Shown here: piece after piece, positions 1 through 5,686 of the stretch
How the letters are laid out: every line of letters begins with the position of its first letter
Numbering within the stretch: the first letter of the stretch is position 1
Program-made: the position numbers and the translations under genes
The notes under the pieces: model-generated
Told to the model about the DNA's origin: nothing
Database searches by the model: none
Seen by the model: only the letters and a program-made list of their open reading frames with translations
NCBI GenBank assembly: GCA_937873665.1
Contig: CALMYW010000474.1
Span: 1 to 6,758 of the forward strand
DNA from: an uncultured Sphingorhabdus sp.
Lineage (GTDB): Bacteria > Pseudomonadota > Alphaproteobacteria > Sphingomonadales > Sphingomonadaceae
DNA: 6,758 nucleotides
Direction of reading: 5' to 3'

Positions 1-637
1 ACCCATCGGTGTGGCCCTGCCGGGTCAGCCAGTTGCGGGTGAAGGCCGGGATGATCCGCCCGCCGATGATCGCGATCAGCATGAGGACCAGCGCGAAACC
101 GGCCCGCATGCCGATAGCCGGGTCAGCCGTCAGCCCCATCGCCGCGGCATGATCCAGCCCGCAGGCGGCGGCGAACAGCAGCAGGACGATCAGGATCGGC
201 TTGTTGCGGTTGCCGGCCGCGAAGATCTGCCACGCCGCATAGCCGAGCAGCGCGAGCAGGAAGCCGACGTCAAGCGTGGCGCCGACGAGCGGCGGCACGA
301 TGGCGGAGAACAGCACCGCCAGCCGGGCAGCGGCCCACAGACCGACAAATGCCGCCACGGGCCAGCCGGTCACCGCCGGCCGCCCGGTCCAGTTGGGGAT
401 TGCCGCGCTCAGGAACCCGGCGATGATCGCGCCGAGATAGCCGAACAGCATTTCATGCTGGTGCCAGGCGAGGGGTTCCATCGCGGTCGGCAGGGTCCAC
501 GCCCCGTCCAAGGCACCGACCCAAAGCGCCACGACGACCAGCGCCCAGAGCGCTCCGCCGGTGAAAAGCAGCCGGAAACTGCCCTGGAGGGCGGTCGGCG
601 TTTCGGCGACGCGATCTCGTTCGGCGTTCTCAGTCAT
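1..637 (-). CDS. nnrS: NnrS family membrane protein, N-terminal part (cut by window edge)
   Basis: The minus strand is open from an ATG at 637 to the window edge, giving 212 codons with no stop. The product is a hydrophobic multi-pass inner-membrane protein. Membrane segments fall near residues 21-43, 63-80, about 90-110, 118-138 and 145-165, with another near the cut end. Family-typical motifs are WHQHEMLFGY (residues 58-67, with H59 and H61), AIPNWTGRP (79-87) and, near the cut end, GGRIIPAFTRNWL. NnrS proteins are haem- and copper-containing membrane proteins tied to nitric oxide and nitrosative-stress tolerance in denitrifiers; the exact reaction is unsettled. Full-length members are about 400 aa, so roughly half is here. 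A weak GGTGA lies 5 nt before the start. Only 36 bp separate it from the stop of the upstream recombinase gene, so it may be read through from that operon. Family assignment is strong; the role is inferred. Confidence 0.85.
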   Translation of the reverse strand, partial: MTENAERDRVAETPTALQGSFRLLFTGGALWALVVVALWVGALDGAWTLPTAMEPLAWHQHEMLFGYLGAIIAGFLSAAIPNWTGRPAVTGWPVAAFVGLWAAARLAVLFSAIVPPLVGATLDVGFLLALLGYAAWQIFAAGNRNKPILIVLLLFAAACGLDHAAAMGLTADPAIGMRAGFALVLMLIAIIGGRIIPAFTRNWLTRQGHTDG

Positions 638-673
638 GCGTGTCACCGTCCATCTCAATATGGCCAAGATCCT

Positions 674-1690
674 CTAGAGAAACTTCTCGCCGGCATGGTC
701 GCGGAACATCTCGAAGTCGCGCACATAGTCGGAGAGGACCTGCACCGATTTGTGGCGGCTGACATCGCGCATCTTGAAGATGCTCGCGCCCTGTCGCGCT
801 GCTTCGGTAAGAAAGCCGGAGCGCAACGAATGACCGGCATAATCGGTGGGATTGAACCCGGCCGCCGCCGCGCAGCGCTGCACCAGACGCGCGACCGCTC
901 GGTCCGACATGGGATTGGCGGTCAGCCCCCCACTGCGAGTGAGGCGCCGGAATAGCGGTCCTTCCTCGAAGCTGATGCGCGGGTCATTGAGACGGTGCGC
1001 CGCCTCCAACGCGGCGTTCGTCCACTCCAGCAGCAGCGCCTTGGGCCGGATACGCCGGCCTTCGGGGATCGCGATAGTCGCGCCTTCGCCAGCCTGATCG
1101 GTTTTCGAATGGCCGATCAACAGACGCAGGCCCTCGGATGTCAGTTCGACGTGGTTGGTCTGCAGCGCGACCAGTTCGGACCGCCGCAGCGCCGCGGCCA
1201 TGCCGATCGCGAGCACCGCGCGGTCCCGGGTCGCGCGCAGATCATCGCCCTCGATGGTCCGGAGCATGTCGCGCAGCATGTCGGCGTCAGCCGGGCGCTT
1301 GCGTTCCGGACGCTCGTGCTTTTTCTCGTTGCGAATGCCTTCCAGCACCAGCTTGATCGCCGCGCCACCCGTCCGTTCCTGCGGTGGATCGAACCCGGCC
1401 TGGCGATGATGATAGCCGATGGCGGCGAGCCTGCGACCGATGGTCGGCTTCTTCAGACCGCTGTCGGCCTGCGACGACAGGAAAATCGCGACCGCCGCAG
1501 GGGTGGCGGGCAGGCTCTCGATGCCCCGCTCGTCGCACCAAAGCGTGAAAATTTCCCAGTCCGAGGCGTAGGCCCGCCGGGTCGCCGGCGACCTTGATGC
1601 CTTGGCATACTCGGCCGCGCGCGCGACTTCCGCTTGCAGCATGTCCGGCAACGCGCCTTGCTTCAACGGGATGGGGAGGTTGCCGGCCAT
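674..1690 (-). CDS. Tyrosine recombinase (phage-integrase family)
   Basis: This 338-aa site-specific DNA recombinase breaks and rejoins DNA through a covalent phosphotyrosine intermediate. Residues about 18-105 form the N-terminal SAM-like core-binding domain, with the conserved TRRAYASDWEIF region and an ...AAIGYHHRQAG helix. Residues about 133-330 are the catalytic domain. The catalytic set is complete: R169 (ALRRSEL), K196 (HSKTD), H287 and R290 (HSLRSGF), H313 (SRHKS) and nucleophile Y322 (SDYVR). The ATG at 1690 is preferred over an upstream in-frame start inside vapC because it gives a normal N-terminus and lies 2 nt after the vapC stop. It therefore looks translationally coupled to the vapBC operon. 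Nothing suggests decay. Size and context fit a transposon- or plasmid-borne resolvase-like recombinase rather than a large prophage integrase. Its target is unknown; the dyad at 2398-2431 is a candidate. Confidence 0.92.
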   Translation of the reverse strand: MAGNLPIPLKQGALPDMLQAEVARAAEYAKASRSPATRRAYASDWEIFTLWCDERGIESLPATPAAVAIFLSSQADSGLKKPTIGRRLAAIGYHHRQAGFDPPQERTGGAAIKLVLEGIRNEKKHERPERKRPADADMLRDMLRTIEGDDLRATRDRAVLAIGMAAALRRSELVALQTNHVELTSEGLRLLIGHSKTDQAGEGATIAIPEGRRIRPKALLLEWTNAALEAAHRLNDPRISFEEGPLFRRLTRSGGLTANPMSDRAVARLVQRCAAAAGFNPTDYAGHSLRSGFLTEAARQGASIFKMRDVSRHKSVQVLSDYVRDFEMFRDHAGEKFL

Positions 1691-1692
1691 GA

Positions 1693-2076
1693 TCAGCGCG
1701 CGAGTTCGATGCGGATGCCGATATCGAGCGCGTCCCACGCGCGGTCGGTGGTCAGCGCGGTGGCCCCGAGCGACTGCGCCAGGGCGAGGCATGCCCGGTC
1801 ACCGAGCGACAGGCCCGCGTGGCGTGTGGTGCCACGCAGCTTCCCGGCGAGGATCGCACACACTTCGTCAAACGGACGCACATCGAGGTCGAGCAGCGAG
1901 AGGGCTTCGTCGATCTCGGCGTCGGTGAAACCGCGGTCCTGGAGCTTGGTCACGACCTCGGCCAGGTTAACCGTGCTGATACAGGCCGTGCGCAGATGCG
2001 CCTCGACGTGAACCGAACCGGGTTCCTCCTGGAGGACCGTCAGCACCGCCGAGGCATCGAGCACATAGTCACTCAC
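1693..2076 (-). CDS. vapC: VapC-type PIN-domain toxin (system 1)
   Basis: This 127-aa PIN-domain ribonuclease is the toxin of a type II TA pair; VapC proteins typically cut tRNA or rRNA and halt translation until bound by VapB. The four acidic metal-binding residues of the PIN fold are present: D7 (VLDASAV), E40 (NLAEVV), D93 (LGDRACLA) and D111 (TTDRAW). Length is normal for VapC. The start overlaps the end of vapB by 8 nt (2069-2076), which implies translational coupling. The stop is followed after 2 nt by the start of the tyrosine recombinase, so all three genes probably share a transcript. It is a diverged paralogue of the toxin at 5683-6069, with the four acidic residues at identical positions. 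The RNA target cannot be read from sequence. Confidence 0.93.
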   Translation of the reverse strand: MSDYVLDASAVLTVLQEEPGSVHVEAHLRTACISTVNLAEVVTKLQDRGFTDAEIDEALSLLDLDVRPFDEVCAILAGKLRGTTRHAGLSLGDRACLALAQSLGATALTTDRAWDALDIGIRIELAR

Positions 2077-2317
2077 TGGCGGCCGCCGCCCGGCGATCGG
2101 CCATCAGTTCCTCGGTCAGGCTGGCGCCGTCGGGGACATGCTCGCGCACCATCGCCCGCACGCGCGCGAGCGCGGCCTTGAACGAGCGCACACGCAACTC
2201 GCCATCGACGACCTCAAGCCGAACATCGTCGCCATCGGTGAGGCCGAGTGCCTTGCGGACGTCGGCGGGGATCTGCAATCTGCCGCCCGAAACGATGCGG
2301 CTTTTGTAGGCAGCCAT
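2069..2317 (-). CDS. vapB: VapB-type antitoxin, AbrB/SpoVT-like DNA-binding (system 1)
   Basis: This 82-aa antitoxin has an N-terminal swapped-hairpin AbrB/MazE-like domain (residues about 3-45, GGRLQIPADVRKALGL...DDVRLEVVDGELRVR) followed by a charged helical tail that would wrap the VapC active site. The ATG at 2317 is chosen because a clear GGAGG (2323-2327) sits 5 nt upstream; an in-frame TTG at 2329 would overlap that ribosome binding site. Antitoxins of this type usually bind their own promoter together with the toxin, and an inverted repeat lies about 80-115 bp upstream. The gene overlaps vapC by 8 nt. The antitoxin assignment is firm; autoregulation is inferred from the family. Confidence 0.92.
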   Translation of the reverse strand: MAAYKSRIVSGGRLQIPADVRKALGLTDGDDVRLEVVDGELRVRSFKAALARVRAMVREHVPDGASLTEELMADRRAAAASE

Positions 2318-2397
2318 GGCGACCTCCAAGGTTAGTGTCGATAGACCTATACCACGGCAGAGATGACCTCGCTATACACTCCGGGCATCATCTGTAT

Positions 2398-2431
2398 CCT
2401 ATGTCCGAGAATCACACTTATCGGACATAGG
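2398..2431. promoter_or_regulatory. 34-bp dyad upstream of vapB: candidate recombination core or operator
   Basis: Two 14-bp arms, CCTATGTCCGAGAA (2398-2411) and TTATCGGACATAGG (2418-2431), are inverted repeats with one mismatch around a 6-bp centre, TCACAC. The outer 11 bp of each arm match perfectly. Arms of 11-14 bp around a 6-8 bp centre are the normal layout of a tyrosine-recombinase crossover site, and such a recombinase is encoded in the operon that starts 80 bp away. The half-site TGTCCGATAA also resembles the Tn3/gamma-delta resolvase half-site (TGTCYGATAAT, from memory). A further TGTCCG at 2432-2437 may be an accessory half-site. It could instead be a VapBC operator. The dyad is seen directly; its function is inference. 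Confidence 0.6.
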
Positions 2432-2454
2432 TGTCCGGCCTGGAACGCGTTCGA

Positions 2455-2751
2455 TCAGGTGGGAAATAGGATCGCGGTATAGTCCTGGGCGCCATGAAGG
2501 ACATGAACCACGACCACTTTCTCGGGCTCCACCCGGTAGAAGATCAGATAGTTGCCATGTCCGCGCCGACGCACGTCCGATGCTTCATAGCGCGAAACCA
2601 ATGGGAAGCGCTCCGGCATATCCGCGAGCGCGAGACATTTGGTTCGCAGTTCCTGAACAAAGCTGAGCGCGCGCGCGGGACTGTCCAGCGCGATGTAGTC
2701 AGCGATCCGTTCAAGATCCTCCTCGGCCTCCTTCGCCAGATGGACGATCAT
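2455..2751 (-). CDS. parE: ParE-type toxin of a ParDE pair
   Basis: This 98-aa protein belongs to the RelE/ParE fold. The N-terminal helices (VHLAKEAEEDLERIADYIALDSP, residues 3-25) and the C-terminal beta strands YLIFYRVEPEKVVVVHVLHGAQDY (68-91) are characteristic. The C-terminal VLHGxxD signature and the lack of a RelE-like catalytic set favour ParE, which poisons DNA gyrase, over an mRNA-cutting RelE; this is family inference. The ATG shares an ATGA overlap with the parD stop (2748-2751), so the pair is translationally coupled with the antitoxin first. The stop lies 137 bp before vapB of system 1, with the large dyad in between. The gene appears intact. Confidence 0.9.
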   Translation of the reverse strand: MIVHLAKEAEEDLERIADYIALDSPARALSFVQELRTKCLALADMPERFPLVSRYEASDVRRRGHGNYLIFYRVEPEKVVVVHVLHGAQDYTAILFPT

Positions 2752-2996
2752 TCGTCCAACGCGCGGTACTTGGCCTCAAGCCGGTCGAACACGCTTTCGG
2801 CCGACGTCGTCCGGCCGGCGTCCGCGTCTGCCAGGCCAGGCGGGTTCGACTCATCCAGCGCCGCGAGCCGGGTTGCCCGGTCCTGAAGGCGCCGCACGCC
2901 CTCGCCCAGCTCCTCGCTTTTGGAATTGTAGCGCCCCGCTTCCACGAGACGAGCCACGAATCCTTCAAGCTGTTGCCCCAGGTCGGCGCTGATCAT
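2748..2996 (-). CDS. parD: ParD-type ribbon-helix-helix antitoxin
   Basis: This 82-aa antitoxin has a ribbon-helix-helix DNA-binding domain at residues 1-45 (ISADLGQQLEGFVARLVEAGRYNSKSEELGEGVRRL), matching the ParD pattern 'GRYxSxSExxxEGxRxL'. A flexible, charged C-terminus (46-82) would cover ParE. The start at 2996 is supported by AAGGAG at 3005-3010, 8 nt upstream. The gene overlaps parE by 4 nt. A 19-bp palindrome about 31 bp upstream of the start is the probable operator, giving ParD/ParDE autorepression. The ParD family is clear. Confidence 0.9.
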   Translation of the reverse strand: MISADLGQQLEGFVARLVEAGRYNSKSEELGEGVRRLQDRATRLAALDESNPPGLADADAGRTTSAESVFDRLEAKYRALDE

Positions 2997-3027
2997 CGTC
3001 TATTCTCCTTGCTCCGCTGGATAGCAT

Positions 3028-3046
3028 TTTATCAACTGTTGATAAA
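3028..3046. promoter_or_regulatory. 19-bp palindrome upstream of parDE, probable ParD operator
   Basis: TTTATCAAC and GTTGATAAA form a perfect 9-bp inverted repeat around a single central T. It lies 31-49 bp upstream of the parD start, where a promoter for a minus-strand gene would be. On the minus strand a weak TTTATC...TATCCA pair with a 17-bp gap overlaps the palindrome. Ribbon-helix-helix antitoxins commonly bind such sites to repress their own operon. The palindrome is directly visible; its binding partner is inferred. Confidence 0.65.
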
Positions 3047-3216
3047 GCTCCCGTATTCTCTCGCGGGTTACAAGGGCCGAAACTCCTGTTCGATTGGATT
3101 CGGAAAAGGTCCTCGAACGGATACACGGGTCATGACAAGCCTCGCTCTCTGGCGCGCTGGTGCTCGAAAAGGCGCGGTAAGGCTGAATTCACTCGATCTT
3201 CACTGAGGTGGACGCC

Positions 3217-3584
3217 TCAGAAATCGCATTGCGCCGTGCTGCCGCGCGGCGGGTGCCGGCCGTCGAGGCTGACGTTCGCACCGTAGTAGCTGTTGGCGTT
3301 CGCCACCGGCGCGCTGCGCTCGCTGACGGTGAGAGTAAACGGCGCGCGGCCCGGCGCGGTGCCGGCGTAGACGCGGGTGCCCTCGCCCGCCATCATGCGT
3401 TCGCAGGACATTACCGTCAGCGCGACGCCGCGTGCGCGAAGCGCATTCACCATGTCATACGGGATCTCGGCTCCCACTCGCGTCCAGTTCAGGACCAGGG
3501 CGGCAGGCTGGCCGCCACGGCCCTTGACCAAGGCGGAAAGCTCACCAAGCGTCCCGCTGGCTAAATAGGGCGGCTGAGCCCGTG
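3217..3584 (-). pseudogene. C-terminal fragment of an unrecognised protein, cut by the IS3 element
   Basis: The minus-strand frame is open from the IS boundary (first whole codon 3580-3582) to a TGA at 3217-3219, giving 121 aa. I do not recognise the family. Visible segments are GELSALVKGRGGQPAALVLNW, a stretch with a single Cys (VMSCERMMAGEG), and a Ser/Ala/Asn-rich C-terminus that ends in QCDF. No membrane segment or catalytic motif stands out. The frame continues upstream into the IS end with no plausible start, so the N-terminus was lost to the insertion or a later deletion. A TTG at 3531 could restart a 104-aa product, but has no convincing ribosome binding site. The matching N-terminal part is not on the other side of the IS. 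Confidence 0.55.
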
Positions 3585-3609
3585 TGATCTGCCCCCTTCT
3601 GAGTGGTCC
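3585..3609 (+). repeat. Left terminal inverted repeat of the IS3 element
   Basis: The 25-nt left end starts TGATCTGCCCCC and finishes GAGTGGTCC. Read inward from the other strand, the right end gives TGAACGGCCCCC then GAGTGGTCC, with one base fewer in the middle. Confidence 0.85.
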
Positions 3610-3647
3610 AAAATCAATGCTATTTTGGATGACGAAGGAGATTTGGA

Positions 3648-3926
3648 ATGCCGAGCAAGAAGCATCGCCCGGAAGAGATTATCGGGAAGCTGCGTGAAGC
3701 TGAGGTTGTGCTGGCACAGGGGGCGACGACCGCTGAGGCGTGTCGCCGGATCGCGATCAGCGAACAGACTTACTACCGATGGCGCAAGGAATATGGCGGC
3801 CTGAAGACCGACCAGGCGCGGCGGATGAAGGATCTTGAGAAAGAGAATCTGCGGCTTCGTCGTGCGATCTCGGACCTGACGCTGGACAAGCTGATTTTGC
3901 AGGAGGCAGCCCGGGGAAACTTCTGA
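3648..3926 (+). CDS. IS3-family transposase OrfA
   Basis: This 92-aa DNA-binding subunit of the IS3 transposase recognises the IS ends. Residues about 6-55 form the helix-turn-helix ([46 protein letters not shown]), and residues about 58-88 are a leucine-rich coiled coil ([28 protein letters not shown]) used for multimerisation. AAGGAG at 3635-3640 lies 7 nt before the ATG. A GGGAAAC heptamer at 3914-3920, phased G|GGA|AAC in this frame, sits just before the TGA. A -1 slip there would join OrfA to the OrfB frame and make the full OrfAB transposase. Confidence 0.93.
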   Translation: MPSKKHRPEEIIGKLREAEVVLAQGATTAEACRRIAISEQTYYRWRKEYGGLKTDQARRMKDLEKENLRLRRAISDLTLDKLILQEAARGNF

Positions 3927-3946
3927 GCCCCGCGCGCCGAAGGCGC
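3914..3946 (+). promoter_or_regulatory. Programmed -1 frameshift signal between orfA and orfB
   Basis: The heptamer GGGAAAC (3914-3920) fits the X XXY YYZ slip rule in the orfA frame, two codons before its stop codon. After a -1 slip the frame reads [12 protein letters not shown] and runs into OrfB. A GC-only 5-bp stem, GCGCC-GAA-GGCGC (3934-3946), starts 13 nt downstream and could act as the stimulating hairpin. The motif is directly visible; slippage is inferred from how IS3 elements work. Confidence 0.75.
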
Positions 3947-3967
3947 TGCATCGATCATATCAAGACG

Positions 3968-4819
3968 GTGATGCCGGTGTCCGAGCGGCGACTCTGCCGT
4001 GTGCTTGGGCAATATCGATCGACGCAGCGCAAGGCGCCCCGCGGGGCAGATGACGAAGTGGCATTGACCGAGGACATTATCGCGCTCGCCCGGCAATATG
4101 GTCGATATGGCTATCGCCGAGTGACGGCGTTGCTGCGCGATGCGGGGTGGCATGTAAACCGCAAGCGGGTCGAGCGTATCTGGCGGCGTGAGGGGCTCAA
4201 GGTGCCCCAGCGGCAGCCGAAGCGCAAGCGTCTGTGGCTCAACGACGGATCGTGCATCCGGCTTCGGCCCCAGTATCCTGGCCATGTCTGGTCGTACGAC
4301 TTCGTCGAGGGGAGAACTCATGACGGGCGTAAATACCGGATCCTGTCGATCATCGACGAAGCTAGCCGGGAGTGTATGGCGCTGCCGGTCGCCCGCAAGC
4401 TGAAGAGCGACGACGTGCTGGCGGCGCTCGCCGAGCTGTTCGCCAGACGCGGTCCGCCAGCGCATATCCGGTCGGACAATGGGCCGGAGTTTATCGCGAC
4501 CGCGGTGCAGGAATGGCTGGCGAAGGTCGGCGTGAAGACGCTGTATATCGCGCCCGGCAGTCCATGGGAGAATGGCTATTGTGAATCGTTCAACGGGTCG
4601 CTTCGCGATGAGCTGCTTAACGGCGAGATCTTCTACTCGCTCGCCGAGGCCCAAATCCTGATCGAAGCCTGGCGTCGGCACTACAACACGGTCCGGCCGC
4701 ACAGCTCGCTTGGGTATCGGCCACCGGCGCCAGAGGCTGTTCCATCGCCAGTGCCGCCCTCCGGTTCCGCTTCGCTCCACCTCCGACCGACACTGGCGAT
4801 GGAGGCGCGAATGCACTAA
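3968..4819 (+). CDS. IS3-family transposase OrfB, DDE integrase core
   Basis: This is the catalytic half of the IS3 transposase (283 aa from the GTG at 3968; an ATG follows directly). The first about 90 residues hold the IS3 'HTH_21'-type region ([38 protein letters not shown]). Then comes an RNase H-like integrase domain with the DDE triad D111 (VWSYDF), D170 (RSDNGPEF) and E206 (GYCESFNG), with 35 residues between the last two, as in the family. The C-terminal [20 protein letters not shown] motif is also typical. It is probably made mainly as an OrfA-OrfB fusion by frameshifting at 3914-3920, since the frame is open upstream of 3968 through that site. No disabling change is seen. Confidence 0.93.
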   Translation: MMPVSERRLCRVLGQYRSTQRKAPRGADDEVALTEDIIALARQYGRYGYRRVTALLRDAGWHVNRKRVERIWRREGLKVPQRQPKRKRLWLNDGSCIRLRPQYPGHVWSYDFVEGRTHDGRKYRILSIIDEASRECMALPVARKLKSDDVLAALAELFARRGPPAHIRSDNGPEFIATAVQEWLAKVGVKTLYIAPGSPWENGYCESFNGSLRDELLNGEIFYSLAEAQILIEAWRRHYNTVRPHSSLGYRPPAPEAVPSPVPPSGSASLHLRPTLAMEARMH

Positions 4820-4829
4820 CAATCAATGC

Positions 4830-4853
4830 GGACCACTCGGTGGGGGCCGTTCA
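4830..4853 (-). repeat. Right terminal inverted repeat of the IS3 element
   Basis: This 24-nt end is the reverse complement partner of 3585-3609. Its last three bases (TCA, 4851-4853) also supply an in-frame stop codon to the glucan synthase fragment on the minus strand. Confidence 0.85.
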
Positions 4854-5328
4854 GAGTCTCGTATCGGGCTTCGCATCGCTCGCCCAAGATGGCGCTACGG
4901 CTATCTCGCGGGGCATACGCTCATGCAAAAGCAGTTCCGCGGCGCGAACGATGGGCTCCGCGTGGAACCGCTCTCGCATCGCGCTACCGAGCAAAGCGTC
5001 GGCGATGGCGACGATCGTCATCCCTTGATGGTGAGCCATGAACGCATGGACGATCGCGACGGTCTGCCCTTCTGACAAACGACGCGGCGTGAAGTCGAGC
5101 GCCTCGAAAAATCCGAAGCGGCCGCGCGCGCCGTCCGCCGCCAATCGCTCGAAATTCCTTATGGCCGCTACTGGATCGACGATCGCGGCAAGTGCTGTAG
5201 CGTAGGGGGCGACGACCGCGTCCTCGCCCAGGCCGCGCTTCAGCCCGAGGCTCGGAATACCAAAATTTGAATATTGATATGTGAGCTGCAGATCCCGTGC
5301 GTTGTAGGCGGACTCGGATATGCCCCAG
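4854..5328 (-). pseudogene. Internal fragment of a cyclic beta-1,2-glucan synthase (NdvB/ChvB-like)
   Basis: A continuous minus-strand frame of about 158 codons matches the glucoamylase-like domain of cyclic beta-1,2-glucan synthases. It reads WGISESAYNARD...YQYSNFGIPSLGLKRGL near its start, then VVAPYATALAAIVDP, FGFFEALDFTPRRLSEGQTV, AHHQGM and RFHAEPIVRAAELLLHERMPREIAV. In the full enzyme (about 2,800 aa) this domain lies mid-protein and sets polymer length; the enzyme makes periplasmic cyclic glucans for osmotic adaptation and host interaction. Both ends are cut. The upstream side stops at the 187-bp element (boundary 5328/5329, just before the WGIS motif). The downstream side stops at the IS3 right end, which supplies a TGA. 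No start exists, so it is a dead remnant. An ATG at 5144 would give 97 aa but has no functional meaning. Family identification is strong. Confidence 0.88.
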
Positions 5329-5515
5329 TGTGGATCGGCGCTGGAGCGGGACCCCTCACTTGCACAACCTATAATCTTGAATAGACTTAAAAATTCGGCT
5401 TTGAATGGGGGGCTCCATACGCGCCGTTCGGGACCCCCGCATGCATCTATTTAGGCATAACAAACAAGGCAATAGCTTCCCTGAGAGCGGGATCTCATTC
5501 TGATGCTGATCTACA
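5329..5515 (+). mobile_element. 187-bp MITE-like palindromic element, copy L
   Basis: The element begins TGTGGATCGGCG at 5329 and ends with the reverse complement of TGTAGATCAGCATCAGA at 5515. The ends are imperfect inverted repeats of about 27 bp that run into a GGGAyCCC block. A central palindrome (about 5407-5438, GGGG...GCGC...CCCCC) sits at the midpoint. No protein is encoded. It is homologous end to end with copy R at 6517-6703 in opposite orientation (same 187-bp length, roughly two-thirds identity by eye). Its left edge truncates the glucan synthase fragment and its right edge truncates the resolvase. No target duplication is seen (CCCCAG against GCCTTG). TGT...ACA ends with GGGACCC blocks recall IS21-family ends, but this is from memory and uncertain. 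Confidence 0.8.
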
Positions 5516-5686
5516 GCCTTGACGGGCATAGGCTAGCAATTCGGCCAAGCCTGGGCGGTCCATGCTTTTGCCGGACATCACGTCGGTGAATACTTTGACG
5601 GCACCGGCTTGATCCAAGCGCAGGGTCTGCCCGGCCAGATCCTGATCGCCCGTGCTGACAAGGGCGTAACCGAGGATTGCGGTCAT
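5516..5686 (-). pseudogene. Serine resolvase, N-terminal fragment truncated by the 187-bp element
   Basis: From an ATG at 5686, 57 codons match the N-terminus of Tn3-type serine resolvases/invertases: ILGYALVSTGDQDLAGQTLRLDQAGAVKVFTDVMSGKSMDRPGLAELLAYARQG. The homology stops exactly at the border of the 187-bp element; the frame then reads six element-derived codons to a TGA at 5495-5497. The catalytic serine S11 is present, but the conserved arginine of the usual YARVST motif is leucine here (YALVST). The rest of the catalytic domain and the C-terminal helix-turn-helix are missing, so it is inactive. The start codon overlaps the vapC stop (ATGA, 5683-5686), so the intact gene was the third gene of a vapB-vapC-resolvase operon. 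Confidence 0.88.

Larger units (their letters stand above)
3585..4853 (+). mobile_element. IS3-family insertion sequence (IS407-like), 1269 bp, structurally complete
   Basis: The element is bounded by imperfect terminal inverted repeats (3585-3609 and 4830-4853) that begin TGA and share CCCCC and GAGTGGTCC blocks. It carries the usual two overlapping reading frames: orfA with a helix-turn-helix, and orfB in the -1 frame with a DDE integrase core. The length is typical of the family. No 3-5 bp target duplication is seen: the flanks are CGTG on the left and GAGT on the right. The left flank is an unrecognised C-terminal fragment and the right flank a cyclic glucan synthase fragment. The element therefore marks a rearrangement junction, or one flank was deleted after insertion. 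The IS407 subgroup is assigned from the look of the proteins. Confidence 0.9.

Noticed and set aside
11..955. Long plus-strand open frame of 314 codons
   Set aside because: It is the antisense of nnrS and the recombinase C-terminus; composition is Arg/Gly/Pro/Gln-rich with no family features, as expected from GC-rich shadow frames.
2341..2350. ATAG-AC-CTAT repeat just upstream of vapB1
   Set aside because: Only 4-bp arms with no extension; likely chance.
2443..2452. Perfect GAACGCGTTC palindrome beside the parE stop
   Set aside because: Ten bp with no extension is common in GC-rich DNA and has no supporting context.
2973..3206. Plus-strand 77-codon frame in the parD upstream region
   Set aside because: No ribosome binding site, no family resemblance, and it overlaps the parD promoter/operator; treated as intergenic.
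3203..3220. CTGAGG...CCTCAG hairpin near the end of the C-terminal fragment
   Set aside because: Only a 6-bp stem that includes the stop codon, with no T-tract; too weak to call a terminator.
3773..4822. Long minus-strand open frame of 349 codons inside the IS
   Set aside because: It runs antisense to orfA/orfB, which have clear helix-turn-helix and DDE motifs; the antisense product shows no domain.
5329..5515. Integron attC site or CRISPR-like repeat
   Set aside because: There is no integron integrase, no attC core pattern that I can identify, only two copies, and they are inverted and 1 kb apart.
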